Origin: Solimonas terrae
GTDB taxonomy: Bacteria > Pseudomonadota > Gammaproteobacteria > Nevskiales > Nevskiaceae
Direction of reading: 5' to 3'
Length of the DNA stretch: 64,000 nt
Assembly: GCF_011067135.1 (NCBI RefSeq)
Contig: NZ_JAAMOW010000002.1
Location: 372,001-436,000, forward strand
Positions 50,166 to 60,817 of the stretch are shown here, in pieces (positions within the stretch are counted from its first letter, which is position 1; the number at the start of each line of letters is the position of its first letter). A model generated the notes under the pieces. It did no database searches. It was not told the origin of the DNA and worked only from the letters and a program-made list of their open reading frames with translations. Made by a program: the position numbers and the translations under genes.

Positions 50166-51050
50166 ATGCCCGATGTCACGATCCTCAAGCAGGGTGCGCT
50201 GACGGTGGCCGACTATCGTTGTCGGGCGCTGCCGGGCGAGCGTGCCTACGACGAGCAGCATCTGCGTCATTCGATCTCCTATGTGCGCCGCGGCAGCTTC
50301 GGCTGCCGATCGCGCGGCCGGGAATACGAGCTGGTCGCCGGCGCGTTCCTGATCGGTCATCCCGGCGACGAATACCGTTGCACGCACGACCATCATGTCT
50401 GCGGCGACGAGTGCCTGTCGTTTCATTTCGACGCGGGACTCGTCGAGACGATCGGCGATCGACGGCAGAGTTGGCGGGCCGGCTGGATGCCGCCGGTACC
50501 GGAGTTGATGGTGCTCGGCGAGCTGGCACAGGCGGCGGCCGACGGGTGCAGCGAGGTCGCGCTCGACGAGCTCGGCCTGCTGCTCGCGGCGCGCTTTCTC
50601 GCAGTGCACGCCGGCAAGGGCAATCGCCTGTCGTCGCCGTCGGCTGTGGATCGTCGCCGCGCCGTCGAGACCGCGCTGTGGATCGACGCGCAGGCCGTGC
50701 AGGACATCGACCTTGCGGCGATGGCGCGCGTCGCCGGTCTCAGCGCCTTCCATTTCCTGCGCCTGTTCGTGCGTGTGCTCGGTGTGACGCCGCATCAGTA
50801 TCTGCTGCGCGCGCGGCTGCGGCGTGCCGCACGCCTGCTGGTCGGGAACGAGCAGCCGATCATCGACGTCGCGTACGACGCCGGCTTCAACGACGTCTCC
50901 AACTTCGTGCGCAGTTTCCGGCGCGCCGCCGGCGTACCCCCGCGCATGTTCCGGAACGCCTCGCGCGGCGACCGCAAGATTTTCCAAGAACGCCTGGCAC
51001 GCCCCATCCAGACTGCGGTCTCCATCTCCGGAGACCTCAGCCATGTATGA
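50166..51050 (+). CDS. AraC-family transcriptional regulator
   Basis: A 294-residue regulator. The N-terminal domain is a cupin-like sensing module ([36 protein letters not shown]) with a His/Cys cluster [15 protein letters not shown] that could bind metal or redox signals. The C-terminal double helix-turn-helix (about 185-285) has [36 protein letters not shown] and [26 protein letters not shown]. Its stop overlaps the VOC gene start by 8 bp, so it is co-translated with it. Confidence 0.9.
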   Translation: MPDVTILKQGALTVADYRCRALPGERAYDEQHLRHSISYVRRGSFGCRSRGREYELVAGAFLIGHPGDEYRCTHDHHVCGDECLSFHFDAGLVETIGDRRQSWRAGWMPPVPELMVLGELAQAAADGCSEVALDELGLLLAARFLAVHAGKGNRLSSPSAVDRRRAVETALWIDAQAVQDIDLAAMARVAGLSAFHFLRLFVRVLGVTPHQYLLRARLRRAARLLVGNEQPIIDVAYDAGFNDVSNFVRSFRRAAGVPPRMFRNASRGDRKIFQERLARPIQTAVSISGDLSHV

Positions 51051-51405
51051 CCATGTCGGTTTGCGTATCGGAAATCTCGCGGCCAGCGGCCGCTTCTATC
51101 GTGCCGTGCTGGCACCGCTCGGGTACGTCGCGGACGCCTCGGGCGGCGGCTTCGGTCCGGACGGGCGGCCGATGCTGTGGCTGCACGAGCACGCCGACGC
51201 CGGCGTGCGCGGCGTGCATCTGGCGTTCGCGGCCGCCAGCCGCGCGGCGGTCGACGCCTTCCACCATGCCGGGGTGGCCGCCGGCGGCCGCGACAACGGC
51301 GCGCCGGGCCTGCGTTCCGACTACGGCCCGAACTACTACGCCGCGTTCCTGCTCGATCCGGACGGCAACAACGTCGAAGCGGTCTGCCTCAAGCCGGGCA
51401 ACTGA
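51043..51405 (+). CDS. VOC (glyoxalase/bleomycin-resistance) superfamily protein
   Basis: A 120-residue beta-alpha-beta-beta-beta fold. It starts [29 protein letters not shown] and ends [14 protein letters not shown], both standard VOC signatures with likely metal ligands His4 and Glu near the C-terminus. It follows the AraC-type regulator with 8 bp overlap and precedes the SRPBCC gene by 1 bp. Together they suggest a small detoxification module. Substrate unknown. Confidence 0.88.
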   Translation: MYDHVGLRIGNLAASGRFYRAVLAPLGYVADASGGGFGPDGRPMLWLHEHADAGVRGVHLAFAAASRAAVDAFHHAGVAAGGRDNGAPGLRSDYGPNYYAAFLLDPDGNNVEAVCLKPGN

Positions 51406-51406
51406 A

Positions 51407-51817
51407 ATGGCCTCGATCCAGCGTGAGGCTTTGATCAATGCGAGCACCGCCCAGGTCTGGGACGCGGTTCGCGATGTCGGCGCGCTGCACGATCGTCTGG
51501 TGCCGGGCTTCGTCGTCGATACCGTCGTCGACGGCGAGGTCCGCACGGTGTGCTTCGGCAACGGCCTTCGTGTTCGCGAACGCATCGTCGATGTCGACGA
51601 TGCGCGCCGGCGCATCGCCTGGTCGGTACTCGATGCGCCGCAGCTGCGTTACCACCATGCCAGCCTGCAGTTGTTCGACGACGCCGGGCGCTGTCGTGCG
51701 GTCTGGATCGCCGATCTGTTGCCGGACGAGCTCGCGTCGCGGATCGCGACGATGATCGAACAGGGCCTGATGGCGATGCAGCGCGCGCACGAGCGCACCG
51801 CTACGGCAGATCGCTGA
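51407..51817 (+). CDS. SRPBCC (START/Bet v1-like) family protein
   Basis: A 136-residue hydrophobic-ligand-binding fold. The start MASIQREALINASTAQVWDAVRDVGALHDRLVPGFVV is the polyketide-cyclase/dehydrase signature. The C-terminal helix is PDELASRIATMIEQGLMAMQR. It is the last gene of the AraC-VOC-SRPBCC operon and ends with a 17-bp tail-to-tail overlap with the M28 peptidase gene. Confidence 0.86.
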   Translation: MASIQREALINASTAQVWDAVRDVGALHDRLVPGFVVDTVVDGEVRTVCFGNGLRVRERIVDVDDARRRIAWSVLDAPQLRYHHASLQLFDDAGRCRAVWIADLLPDELASRIATMIEQGLMAMQRAHERTATADR

Positions 51818-53483
51818 AGCTGCGATCGGCACGCAGTGTCGCCGCCGAGTGCGTGTTGAGGTTCAGCACCATCTGGATCAGCGCCTTGATCTGGCGCTGT
51901 TCGAGATCGTAGTCGGTGAAGTCGCTGGAGACTTCCGGGAGCGGGCCGTTCAGCAGATATACCGGGCCGGTGATGAGCTGGATCTTCGGCAGCCCGGCGT
52001 CGCTGCTCCACGGGCCGCCTTCGCCGAACGGCAGCGGCACGGTGACGAGGCTGCGGTCGAACTGCCTGGCGAACGTCACGCTTTCGTCCTGCTGCACGCT
52101 GCCGAGATCGCCGTACAGCACCAGCGGCTCCGGCAGGCCGTCGAGCGCCATCGTGCCGGGCGTGAGCTCGTCCCACTCGCGAGCGCCGAGGTGTTCGATC
52201 TCGATCGCCGTCATCGCCTTTTCCTGCAGCTCGTCGTGATGCGCATCGATGTAGGCGCTGATGCCGGGGCTGCCGGCGAAATGACCGCCGGTGAAGACGA
52301 TCTTCAGGCCGCGCCGGCGCTGTGAGGCCGGCGCATGCAGGAAGTATTCGGCCATCGACAGGATCGCCGCCGGACCGTTGTCTTCGATCGAGTTCGGGCC
52401 GTCGCTGTGCGAGCTGACCAGAATCTGCCGATCACACTCGCCCGGTATCAGCGCCGAGACGTTGTACGAGGTCGCGTCGGCCTGACTGGCGTCGAGCGTC
52501 ATCTTCAGCTGCAGCGGCGTGACGCCGGCATCGACGATCTGCTGCTTGAGCGCGGCGCCGGTGTCGCGGTCGAGATAGAGGCCCGGCACGCTGGGAATCG
52601 CCAGGCCGCCGAACGGCACGTAGGAGTTGTCGGCGGCCGCCGGCGGATAATCGAGCACGGCGATGACCCCTGCGGCGCCGGCGGCCTTCAGCGCGGCGTC
52701 GATCGCGCCGATCAGGATCAGCTCGTTGACGAAGGGCCGCGTGTACGGCGTCAGTGGGCCCAGCGTGCCATTGTCGTCGTGGACGTAGACCGACAAGGCC
52801 TCGAACGCGCCGATCGGCAGCGCCAGCTTCGGCGCGTCGTACAGGACGATCTTGCCGCCGACATTCGCGGACGCGATGGCCTGCGTCAGCGAGACGCCGC
52901 CGCTCAGCGTGTCCTGCAGCGTGGCCTGGATCGCCAGCGGGATGTCGGCAGGGTTCTGCTGGCTCAGGGCGCCGTAGACCGCGCCGAGCAGATTGACGCC
53001 GGACAGCGCCGACAGGTAGGTGACCGGTGCGCTCAGTCCGTCGGGGCCGGTGCTGCCGGATGACGGAATGAAATACGCGACATGCAGCGGGCCGGGCGAG
53101 GCGCCGTTCAGCACCTCGAGCTTCGTTGTCTTCGCCGACCACGACGTGAAGGTATACGGTTCTTCGCGCACGTCGCTGGCGCCGAGCTTGCGCAGTTGCC
53201 CGGCGAGGTAATGGATGTAATCGAGCTCGGCCTGATTGCCTTCGACGCGGAAGCCGTCGCCGAAGCGGTCCGCCGCCACCTGGCGTTTGCGGACCGTCGC
53301 GACGTCCGGTACGAGCGCGTCGATGATCGCGGCGTCGCCGGCGATGTCGCTCGTGCAGTCGCCTAGCGCCGCGCCACCGGATGACTGCGGGGCCGAGCTG
53401 CGGCCGCAGCCGGACAGCAGGACCAGACCGGCGATGCCGGCGGCCGAGGCCATCTGCCGCCACCGCGGCCCATCCTTGCGCAT
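51801..53483 (-). CDS. M28-family zinc peptidase lipoprotein with PA-like insert
   Basis: The 560-residue protein has a signal ending LLSGC (lipobox at about 23-26). A protease-associated-like insert domain lies at about 140-330 (IVLYDAPKLALPIG, AAGAAGVIAVLDYPP). The metal site follows, with HSDGPNSIEDNGPAAIL giving His and Asp ligands and IEIEHLG the Glu pair. It should be an aminopeptidase or related exopeptidase at the cell envelope. It is convergent with the SRPBCC gene. Substrate not known. Confidence 0.85.
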   Translation of the reverse strand: MRKDGPRWRQMASAAGIAGLVLLSGCGRSSAPQSSGGAALGDCTSDIAGDAAIIDALVPDVATVRKRQVAADRFGDGFRVEGNQAELDYIHYLAGQLRKLGASDVREEPYTFTSWSAKTTKLEVLNGASPGPLHVAYFIPSSGSTGPDGLSAPVTYLSALSGVNLLGAVYGALSQQNPADIPLAIQATLQDTLSGGVSLTQAIASANVGGKIVLYDAPKLALPIGAFEALSVYVHDDNGTLGPLTPYTRPFVNELILIGAIDAALKAAGAAGVIAVLDYPPAAADNSYVPFGGLAIPSVPGLYLDRDTGAALKQQIVDAGVTPLQLKMTLDASQADATSYNVSALIPGECDRQILVSSHSDGPNSIEDNGPAAILSMAEYFLHAPASQRRRGLKIVFTGGHFAGSPGISAYIDAHHDELQEKAMTAIEIEHLGAREWDELTPGTMALDGLPEPLVLYGDLGSVQQDESVTFARQFDRSLVTVPLPFGEGGPWSSDAGLPKIQLITGPVYLLNGPLPEVSSDFTDYDLEQRQIKALIQMVLNLNTHSAATLRADRSFSDLP

Positions 53484-53641
53484 TGCGTTTCTCCCCTTGA
53501 CTCGTGTCTTATGTGCCGCTGCTCGAGCGCGCGATGATGGCCCAGCGCCGGCCGGGTGTCATCGGTGTCGGGGCCACGCCCTGGCTTTGCCCCGGGGGCA
53601 TGGACGGATCGGCCTGCCGCAAATTGTTTTGCCGCTACCCC

Positions 53642-53670
53642 TTGAATCCCGCCGGCCCGTCACCAACAAT
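53642..53670 (+). promoter_or_regulatory. groES promoter, sigma70 type
   Basis: TTGAAT (53642-53647) and AACAAT (53665-53670) are 17 bp apart. The -10 end overlaps the left arm of the CIRCE element, a standard repression layout. A sigma32-like reading of CCTTGAA is also possible. Confidence 0.5.
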
Positions 53671-53696
53671 TAGCAGCCTTCATCGGAGAGTGCTAA
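53670..53696. promoter_or_regulatory. CIRCE operator (HrcA binding site)
   Basis: The left arm TTAGCAGCC and right arm GAGTGCTAA are separated by nine bases. The consensus is TTAGCACTC-N9-GAGTGCTAA; the right arm is perfect and the left arm has two differences. It is 73 bp upstream of groES. The hrcA gene is not in this window. Confidence 0.85.
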
Positions 53697-53768
53697 CACC
53701 GTGCCTAGAAAACGGCTCCGGCACTCTTCAGGGTTTTACCAAGTCATTGACCTATCTGGAGATTCACC

Positions 53769-55737
<1,969 letters not shown>

Positions 55738-55767
55738 AAGAAGCCCGCGTGGTTCCAAGCAGTCCCG

Positions 55768-55798
55768 TCAGGGCGCCCTCGGGCGCCCTGATTTTTTT
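55768..55798 (+). terminator. Rho-independent terminator of groESL
   Basis: TCAGGGCGCC pairs with GGCGCCCTGA around CTCG and is followed by seven T. Confidence 0.9.
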
Positions 55799-55835
55799 GC
55801 GTCCCCCAAAACCAATCGCCTAGCACCTCCCAACC

Positions 55836-56016
55836 GCTCATGCCGAGTGCCGCCGCAGGCGGTGTATCAAGGCACGCGGTGCAGCCGAAAAGCGCTGACC
55901 CCTCGATACGATCGCTGCGCGATCACTCGGGGCGAACGGCGGGTTTCGGCAACGCCCCTCACCCCCAAACCGTTCATGCCGAGTGCCGCCGCAGGCGGTG
56001 TATCGAGGCACGCGGT
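55836..56016. repeat. Three copies of a REP-like palindromic element
   Basis: Direct copies at 55836-55879 and 55970-56016 flank an inverted copy at 55900-55938. The frame is CCGAGTG-hairpin-TGTATCGAGG, sometimes followed by CACGCGG. The hairpin arms are CCGCC/GGCGG in the two direct copies and ATCGC/GCGAT in the inverted one, all closed on GCA. They fill most of the 351-bp gap between groEL and the WYL regulator. Two further copies lie at 31136-31254. Confidence 0.75.
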
Positions 56017-56088
56017 GAAGCTCGAAGGCGCAAGCTCGATCCCCCATGTCGGCTCGGTCCCGGCCGCCAATCGCGCTACTCTCCACCC

Positions 56089-57051
56089 ATGAAATCCTTC
56101 GAGCACGTCTACCGTCTGCACCGGCTCATGAAGCGCTCGCGCTATCCGGTGCCGTTCGAGCGCGTGATGAGCGAGCTGGAATGCTCGCGCGCCACGACCA
56201 AGCGTGTGCTCGCCTATCTGCGCGATGTGCTCGGCGCGCCGATCGAAACCTCGCGCGAGCCGCGCGGTTACCGCTACACCGACGCCGCCTACGAATTGCC
56301 GGGCTTCTGGTTCTCGCCTGAAGAGCTGCAGTCGCTGTTGAGCCTGCAGCAGCTGCTCGCCAGTTTTCAGCCCGGTCTGCTCGACGAGGCCCTGGATCCG
56401 CTGCGCGATCGACTCGACCAGATCCTCAAGTCGCAGAACCTGCAGACCGGCGAGGCCGGCCGCATCCGCCTGCTGCGCGCCGCCGCCCGTCCGCCGGGTG
56501 CGCACTTCGCCGTGATCGCCAGTGCCGTGCTGCAGCGCCTGCGGCTGAAGATCGACTACGAGGCGCGCGGCACCGGGCAGGTGACGACGCGTGAAATCTC
56601 ACCGCAGCGCCTCGTCCACTATCGCGACAACTGGTATCTCGACGCCTGGTGCCACAAGTCGAACGGGCTGCGCACCTTCGCGGTCGACTGCGTTCGCCAG
56701 GCCGCAGCGCTCGTGGCTGCCGCGCAGGACATCGACCCGGTCAAGCTCGACGACGAGCTCGGCGGCTCCTACGGCATCTTCTCCGGCGCCGCGACCGCAA
56801 CCGCGGTCCTGCGTTTCACGCCGGCACGCGCACGCTGGATCGCCGTCGAGCAATGGCATCCGCACCAACAGGGCATCTGGCTGCCGGACGGCAGCTACGA
56901 ACTGTCGGTTCCGTATCACCGCGACGACGAGCTGATCCTCGACATCCTCCGCTACGGCCCGGACGTCGAAGTGCTGGGGCCGCCGGCCTTGCGGCAGGCG
57001 GTGGCGGCGCGGCTGGCGCAGGCGGTGGCGCGTTATGCCATGGGCGGTTAG
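56089..57051 (+). CDS. WYL-domain transcriptional regulator (YafY type)
   Basis: A 320-residue regulator. The N-terminal winged helix-turn-helix (about 1-60) starts MKSFEHVYRLHRLMKRSRYPVPFERVMSELECSRATTKRVLAYLRD. The WYL domain (about 145-225) contains QRLVHYRDNWYLDAWCHKSNGLRTFAVD, the W-Y-L line of the family. A WCX-type C-terminal extension is present. It lies between groESL and the CRISPR-cas genes. WYL proteins bind nucleic acid ligands and some regulate CRISPR or other defence genes, so a link is possible but not shown. GC content is like the chromosome rather than the cas genes. Confidence 0.88.
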   Translation: MKSFEHVYRLHRLMKRSRYPVPFERVMSELECSRATTKRVLAYLRDVLGAPIETSREPRGYRYTDAAYELPGFWFSPEELQSLLSLQQLLASFQPGLLDEALDPLRDRLDQILKSQNLQTGEAGRIRLLRAAARPPGAHFAVIASAVLQRLRLKIDYEARGTGQVTTREISPQRLVHYRDNWYLDAWCHKSNGLRTFAVDCVRQAAALVAAAQDIDPVKLDDELGGSYGIFSGAATATAVLRFTPARARWIAVEQWHPHQQGIWLPDGSYELSVPYHRDDELILDILRYGPDVEVLGPPALRQAVAARLAQAVARYAMGG

Positions 57052-57144
57052 TAGCCGATGGCGCGACAGAGTTTGCGCCGGGTCTCAGTTTTTGAGCCCA
57101 ATCACAGGCAGACTCGATTCGACCCTACGCCGCCGAGCCCTGTC

Positions 57145-57339
57145 ATGCCCAGCACCCTTCCGTTTACGGTCCAACTGACGGCGGACCGCAAGTACGTTAA
57201 CGTCCGGATTCCAGTTTCCTCGCTACCGCCGCACTTGCAGAAGTATCCGTCGGCCATGAATGTTCGTCTCATGCCGGAGTCAGCTACTGCGAAGAACTGG
57301 ACGCCGCCATTTTTGTTGGCGCTGGCAACCGGTCAATGA
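57145..57339 (+). CDS. Possible small protein between the WYL gene and the tracrRNA
   Basis: A 64-residue frame starting MPSTLPFTVQLTADRKYVNVRIP. The composition is protein-like and beta-rich, but the ribosome site is poor (GAG ten bases upstream). There is no recognised family. It ends 46 bp before the tracrRNA terminator. It could be a vestigial fragment, or chance. Confidence 0.3.
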   Translation: MPSTLPFTVQLTADRKYVNVRIPVSSLPPHLQKYPSAMNVRLMPESATAKNWTPPFLLALATGQ

Positions 57340-57384
57340 TCGACGTGAGCAAAGAAGATTAGCAAATAGCTTGGTGCGGAAAGT

Positions 57385-57409
57385 AAAACGGCCTCCGAAG
57401 AGGCCGTTT
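57385..57409 (-). terminator. Terminator of the tracrRNA
   Basis: On the minus strand AACGGCCTC pairs with GAGGCCGTT around the stable loop TTCG and is followed by TTTT. It ends the RNA that starts in the anti-repeat. Confidence 0.85.
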
Positions 57410-57480
57410 GTATCGGTAGCCTTTTAAGGCTTTGTTGCCGATAGTCCCCACCATCGGAAAACCTGATACGGCTTTCAGGG
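57385..57480 (-). ncRNA. tracrRNA of the type II-C CRISPR system
   Basis: The anti-repeat (57434-57471) is nearly identical to the complement of the CRISPR repeat. Read along the plus strand, it differs by an inserted G (GTTG), an inserted GT (GATAGT), one G-to-A change and one T-to-C change. On the minus strand the RNA runs from the anti-repeat through a small stem (GCCT-TAAA-AGGC), a single-stranded ACCGATACAA and a TTCG-capped terminator. This order of anti-repeat, nexus-like stem and terminator is typical of tracrRNAs. It is divergent from cas9, whose start is about 25 bp from the RNA 5' end. The exact 5' end is not defined; a weak -10 (TACCCT) lies at about 57477-57482 on the minus strand. 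Confidence 0.88.
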
Positions 57481-57504
57481 TACAAGAATTGAATGGGGGG
57501 AGCA

Positions 57505-60500
57505 ATGGACTATCGACTTGCAGTGGATGCTGGTACCGCATCTTGTGGGCTCGTTGCGTGGGAGCTCGACGCAAATGGAGTGCCAGTTCGTCTTGCTCAT
57601 TACAGTCTCGACATCTGGTCTGAACCACTGCTTCCGGCTAAGTCCGGTGGCGTCGGTGAACCGAAGAAGGCAGCACGGCGGGTTGCCCGAATGATGCGCC
57701 GTGGCATCTGCCGGCGTGCGCGCCGCTTGCGCAAAATTTCGCACATGGCGAAGTTGCTAGGATTGGATAAATCCGCTGCCCCGTCGGATTTCGGCCAAGG
57801 GATTCATTCGCTGCGCGCCAAAGCGGCTGAAGAATGCATCGAATTGGCGCAACTGATGCCTGTGTTGCTGCATTTGGCGAAGAATCGTGGTCCTTCTGGA
57901 GACTGGGTCGAAGCGGAGCCCGACATGTCCGGAAAGGAGAGCAGGCGGCGTACTAAAGAGCCCAGATCGGATTCGACCGCTGCAAAAGATAAAGCGCCAG
58001 CCGACGAAAAGAAAGACATTGTTGGCGGTGTGCGAAAGCTGAAGGACTTGATGCACGAAGCGGCAGCAGCTTTGAACAAAGACTCTCTAACTTTAGGACA
58101 GTATCTTGCGTGGCGGCGCAATAAGGGTGAGCCGGTTGTTCTCGGTCGCGCTGACGTCGGTCTCTATCCCAGTCGGCGCATGATAGAGGAGGAATTCGAC
58201 CGAATCTGGGATACGCAGTCGCAGCACCATCCGGTCATGCTCGATAGCGATATCCGTCAACGCTTCTTCAACGCCGTTTTTTTTCAGCGTCCCCTGAAGT
58301 CGCCAGCACCTATGGTCGGTCATTGCCCATTGGAGCCGACGCTGCCTCGCGCACCTGCTGCGCAGATGGCGGCGCAGGTCTTCCGCATCGAAAAGCAGAT
58401 AGCCGATCTGCGATGGGGTATCGGGCGCCGCTCAATACCGATGACGGAAGACGAGAAGGCTATTCTGCGCAAGCTGCTGAATGATGCGGAGCAACTCACC
58501 GAGAAAGGGGAGTTGAGCTTCAAGAAAATCCTAAAGGCACTTGAGGCGAGTGGTTGCCCTCCACCTCAAGGTCGCGGCCTCAACATGGAGCGTTCCAGCC
58601 GCGAAACACTGAAAGGGAACACAACGCTCGCCAGTTTTCGACGATTGGGAATGGAAGATGATTGGAATGCGCTCGACGAAAGTACTCAGTTGCAAGTCAT
58701 CAACTTCCTCGCCGATCTTGGTTCACCGGACGCGCTGGACAGCAGCGAGTGGCATCTGAATTTCAAGACGAGTAAGGGGAAGCAGAGAAATTTCAACAAC
58801 GAGTTCGTGGACTTCATTAATAACCTGCGAGCACATCCGAAGTTCGGCCGCCTGTCCGCGATGGGGTTCGACGGTGGTCGTGTGGGATATTCAATCAAGG
58901 CGCTGCGGAAGCTGGCCGCGCTGATGCAGGAAGGTTGGGACGAGCGTGCGGCCGTGGACGACGCTTATCCCGGTCATCACAAGGCAAAGGCTGTCAGTCG
59001 TGAACTTCCACTGCCGGCGGAAACCGGCAACACAGTGGTGGATGTGGCGCTGCGACAGATCTATCGTGCGGTTGATCGCGCAATGGAGGCTTTGGCTGGT
59101 CCGCCTGTAGAGGTCATCGTTGAACTGTCGCGTGACATGGCATTAGGGATAGGCAAGCGTGGAGAGATCGAGAATCGCATCAAGCGTAACCAGAATGCGC
59201 GATCGGATGCTGCAAAGGCGCTTGCTGATCAGGGTCAGCGGGTCACTGACAGGAAGATCGACCGCTATCTCTTGTGGGAAAGTCAGCTGTACTACTGCCC
59301 CTACTGCGATCATCGAATAACACTGGGGGAAGCGCTTGGCGCCGAAACAGATCGCGAGCACATCCTACCGCGCACGCTAACCCGCGTCGGTGGCAAGCGC
59401 AGTCAACTCATCCTGGCTCATCGTACCTGCAACCAGCAAAAGGGAAATCGTACACCTTGGCAGGCATTCGGTCAGGACGAGGATCGCTGGCGCATCATCG
59501 AGGACCGCGCCAGGCAACTTCAAGCCAACAAGCAATGGGGCAAGGCGAGGCTGCTACTGCTTCAGGACTGGGAAGATGAGGTTCTGGACGACGAGGCAGT
59601 TTCTGGATTTAGCGATAGACAGTTCCACGAAAGTTCATGGATTGCCAAGCTCATTGCGCAATGGCTGCGCGCAGTCTGTACTAACGTTGCCGTTTCGCGA
59701 GGGGAGCTGACGGCGCATCTGCGGCGAATCTGGAAGCTCGATACCGTGATTCCCGAAGTTCGCCTTGAGTCCGGGCTCCCTGTGCTTGATCGCGAAGGCG
59801 AGCGGATTTCAACTGAAGAGTTCCACAAGCATCGCAGTTGGTGGGAGGGCCACGACGAGCGAGCTGGCGGAATCCCTACGGATCGCAAACCTGACAAGCG
59901 CATCGACCATCGACATCATCTGGTGGACGCCTTGGTGATTTCGCTCACTTCACGTCAGCTCTATGCCGAGATGGCACGCCACTACAAAACCGAGCGAGAG
60001 CGGGAACGTCGTGGTGAGCGGGCGCGGCTGAGCTTGCGTATCGCCCCACCCGTCGAAGCGATACGCGATTTATCGCTCGACGCTGTTCGCAAGGTGGGAA
60101 TAAGACATAAGCCTGATAGGCACCCCGATGGCCCATTGTTCGAGCAGACTGCCTACGGAATTAGCCGTAAACCGGATGAACGTTCCGGTGAACATCTTTT
60201 GACGATAAGTAAGCCTCTGACCATGCTCATCGACAAAGGAGGTAACAAAGAGAAGACGCGCAAGGCATTGGAAGGAATTGAGAGCGTGGCGACGCGCGAT
60301 GCGGTGTTGCAGGCGTTTGATCGACGCGTCGAAGCAGGCATTCCCGTCAAGCAAGTTTTTAACGACGTAGTCTTGCATCCACAGTTCGGAACCCCGATTC
60401 GCCGTGTTCGACTACTTGGTAATTCCATTGCTACTGCCGCACTGATTGTGCATCGGAATCGCGAAGGAAAGGTTCTGCACAAGCGCTATGCGCACGATGG

Positions 60501-60810
60501 TAACGCCTTTTTGGAAGTGCTTGTGGTGGAGAATAAACTTGTCAAAAAGCCGCGACTTGTCAATGTCCAGGAGGCGATGCGAGAGAAAGGCTCTAGGCCG
60601 CCACACGGTGTGCGGCGATTCTGGAAGGGAGACACCGTGGAAGATGCTCGAGATGGAAAGCACTTTGTCATTCGTCAGATAAAGGCCGAAGACGGCGGTG
60701 CTCTGATTGGAACACTAGTGACTGAAGCCAGAGAAGTACGAGATTTAGCTGCGGCCTCTGGTTTGCGAAAGTTCAAAGGGCGCGGGATAGCGAGTTTAAG
60801 AGTGCTCTGA
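57505..60810 (+). CDS. cas9: CRISPR-associated endonuclease Cas9, type II-C
   Basis: A 1101-residue RNA-guided nuclease (1105 from the in-frame ATG at 57493; GGGGGGAG precedes 57505). Numbering below is from 57493. RuvC-I: D12 in LAVDAGTASCG. The Arg-rich bridge helix spans about 55-85 (KKAARRVARMMRRGICRRARRLRK). RuvC-II: E544 in VIVELSRDMA. The HNH domain has zinc pair C602/C605 (CPYC) with C646, catalytic H623 (DREHILPR) preceded by Glu rather than the usual Asp, and N647 in CNQQKGNRTP. RuvC-III: H809 and D812 in DHRHHLVDALV. A charged low-complexity stretch lies at about 138-175. All nuclease residues are present, so it should be active. The cas1 gene follows 7 bp later. Confidence 0.97.
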   Translation: MDYRLAVDAGTASCGLVAWELDANGVPVRLAHYSLDIWSEPLLPAKSGGVGEPKKAARRVARMMRRGICRRARRLRKISHMAKLLGLDKSAAPSDFGQGIHSLRAKAAEECIELAQLMPVLLHLAKNRGPSGDWVEAEPDMSGKESRRRTKEPRSDSTAAKDKAPADEKKDIVGGVRKLKDLMHEAAAALNKDSLTLGQYLAWRRNKGEPVVLGRADVGLYPSRRMIEEEFDRIWDTQSQHHPVMLDSDIRQRFFNAVFFQRPLKSPAPMVGHCPLEPTLPRAPAAQMAAQVFRIEKQIADLRWGIGRRSIPMTEDEKAILRKLLNDAEQLTEKGELSFKKILKALEASGCPPPQGRGLNMERSSRETLKGNTTLASFRRLGMEDDWNALDESTQLQVINFLADLGSPDALDSSEWHLNFKTSKGKQRNFNNEFVDFINNLRAHPKFGRLSAMGFDGGRVGYSIKALRKLAALMQEGWDERAAVDDAYPGHHKAKAVSRELPLPAETGNTVVDVALRQIYRAVDRAMEALAGPPVEVIVELSRDMALGIGKRGEIENRIKRNQNARSDAAKALADQGQRVTDRKIDRYLLWESQLYYCPYCDHRITLGEALGAETDREHILPRTLTRVGGKRSQLILAHRTCNQQKGNRTPWQAFGQDEDRWRIIEDRARQLQANKQWGKARLLLLQDWEDEVLDDEAVSGFSDRQFHESSWIAKLIAQWLRAVCTNVAVSRGELTAHLRRIWKLDTVIPEVRLESGLPVLDREGERISTEEFHKHRSWWEGHDERAGGIPTDRKPDKRIDHRHHLVDALVISLTSRQLYAEMARHYKTERERERRGERARLSLRIAPPVEAIRDLSLDAVRKVGIRHKPDRHPDGPLFEQTAYGISRKPDERSGEHLLTISKPLTMLIDKGGNKEKTRKALEGIESVATRDAVLQAFDRRVEAGIPVKQVFNDVVLHPQFGTPIRRVRLLGNSIATAALIVHRNREGKVLHKRYAHDGNAFLEVLVVENKLVKKPRLVNVQEAMREKGSRPPHGVRRFWKGDTVEDARDGKHFVIRQIKAEDGGALIGTLVTEAREVRDLAAASGLRKFKGRGIASLRVL

Positions 60811-60817
60811 AGGCACT

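Noticed and set aside
57434..57472. A degenerate CRISPR repeat marking a second, lost array upstream of cas9
   Set aside because: The stem-loops and terminator that follow on the minus strand fit a tracrRNA anti-repeat, and there is no spacer or second repeat.
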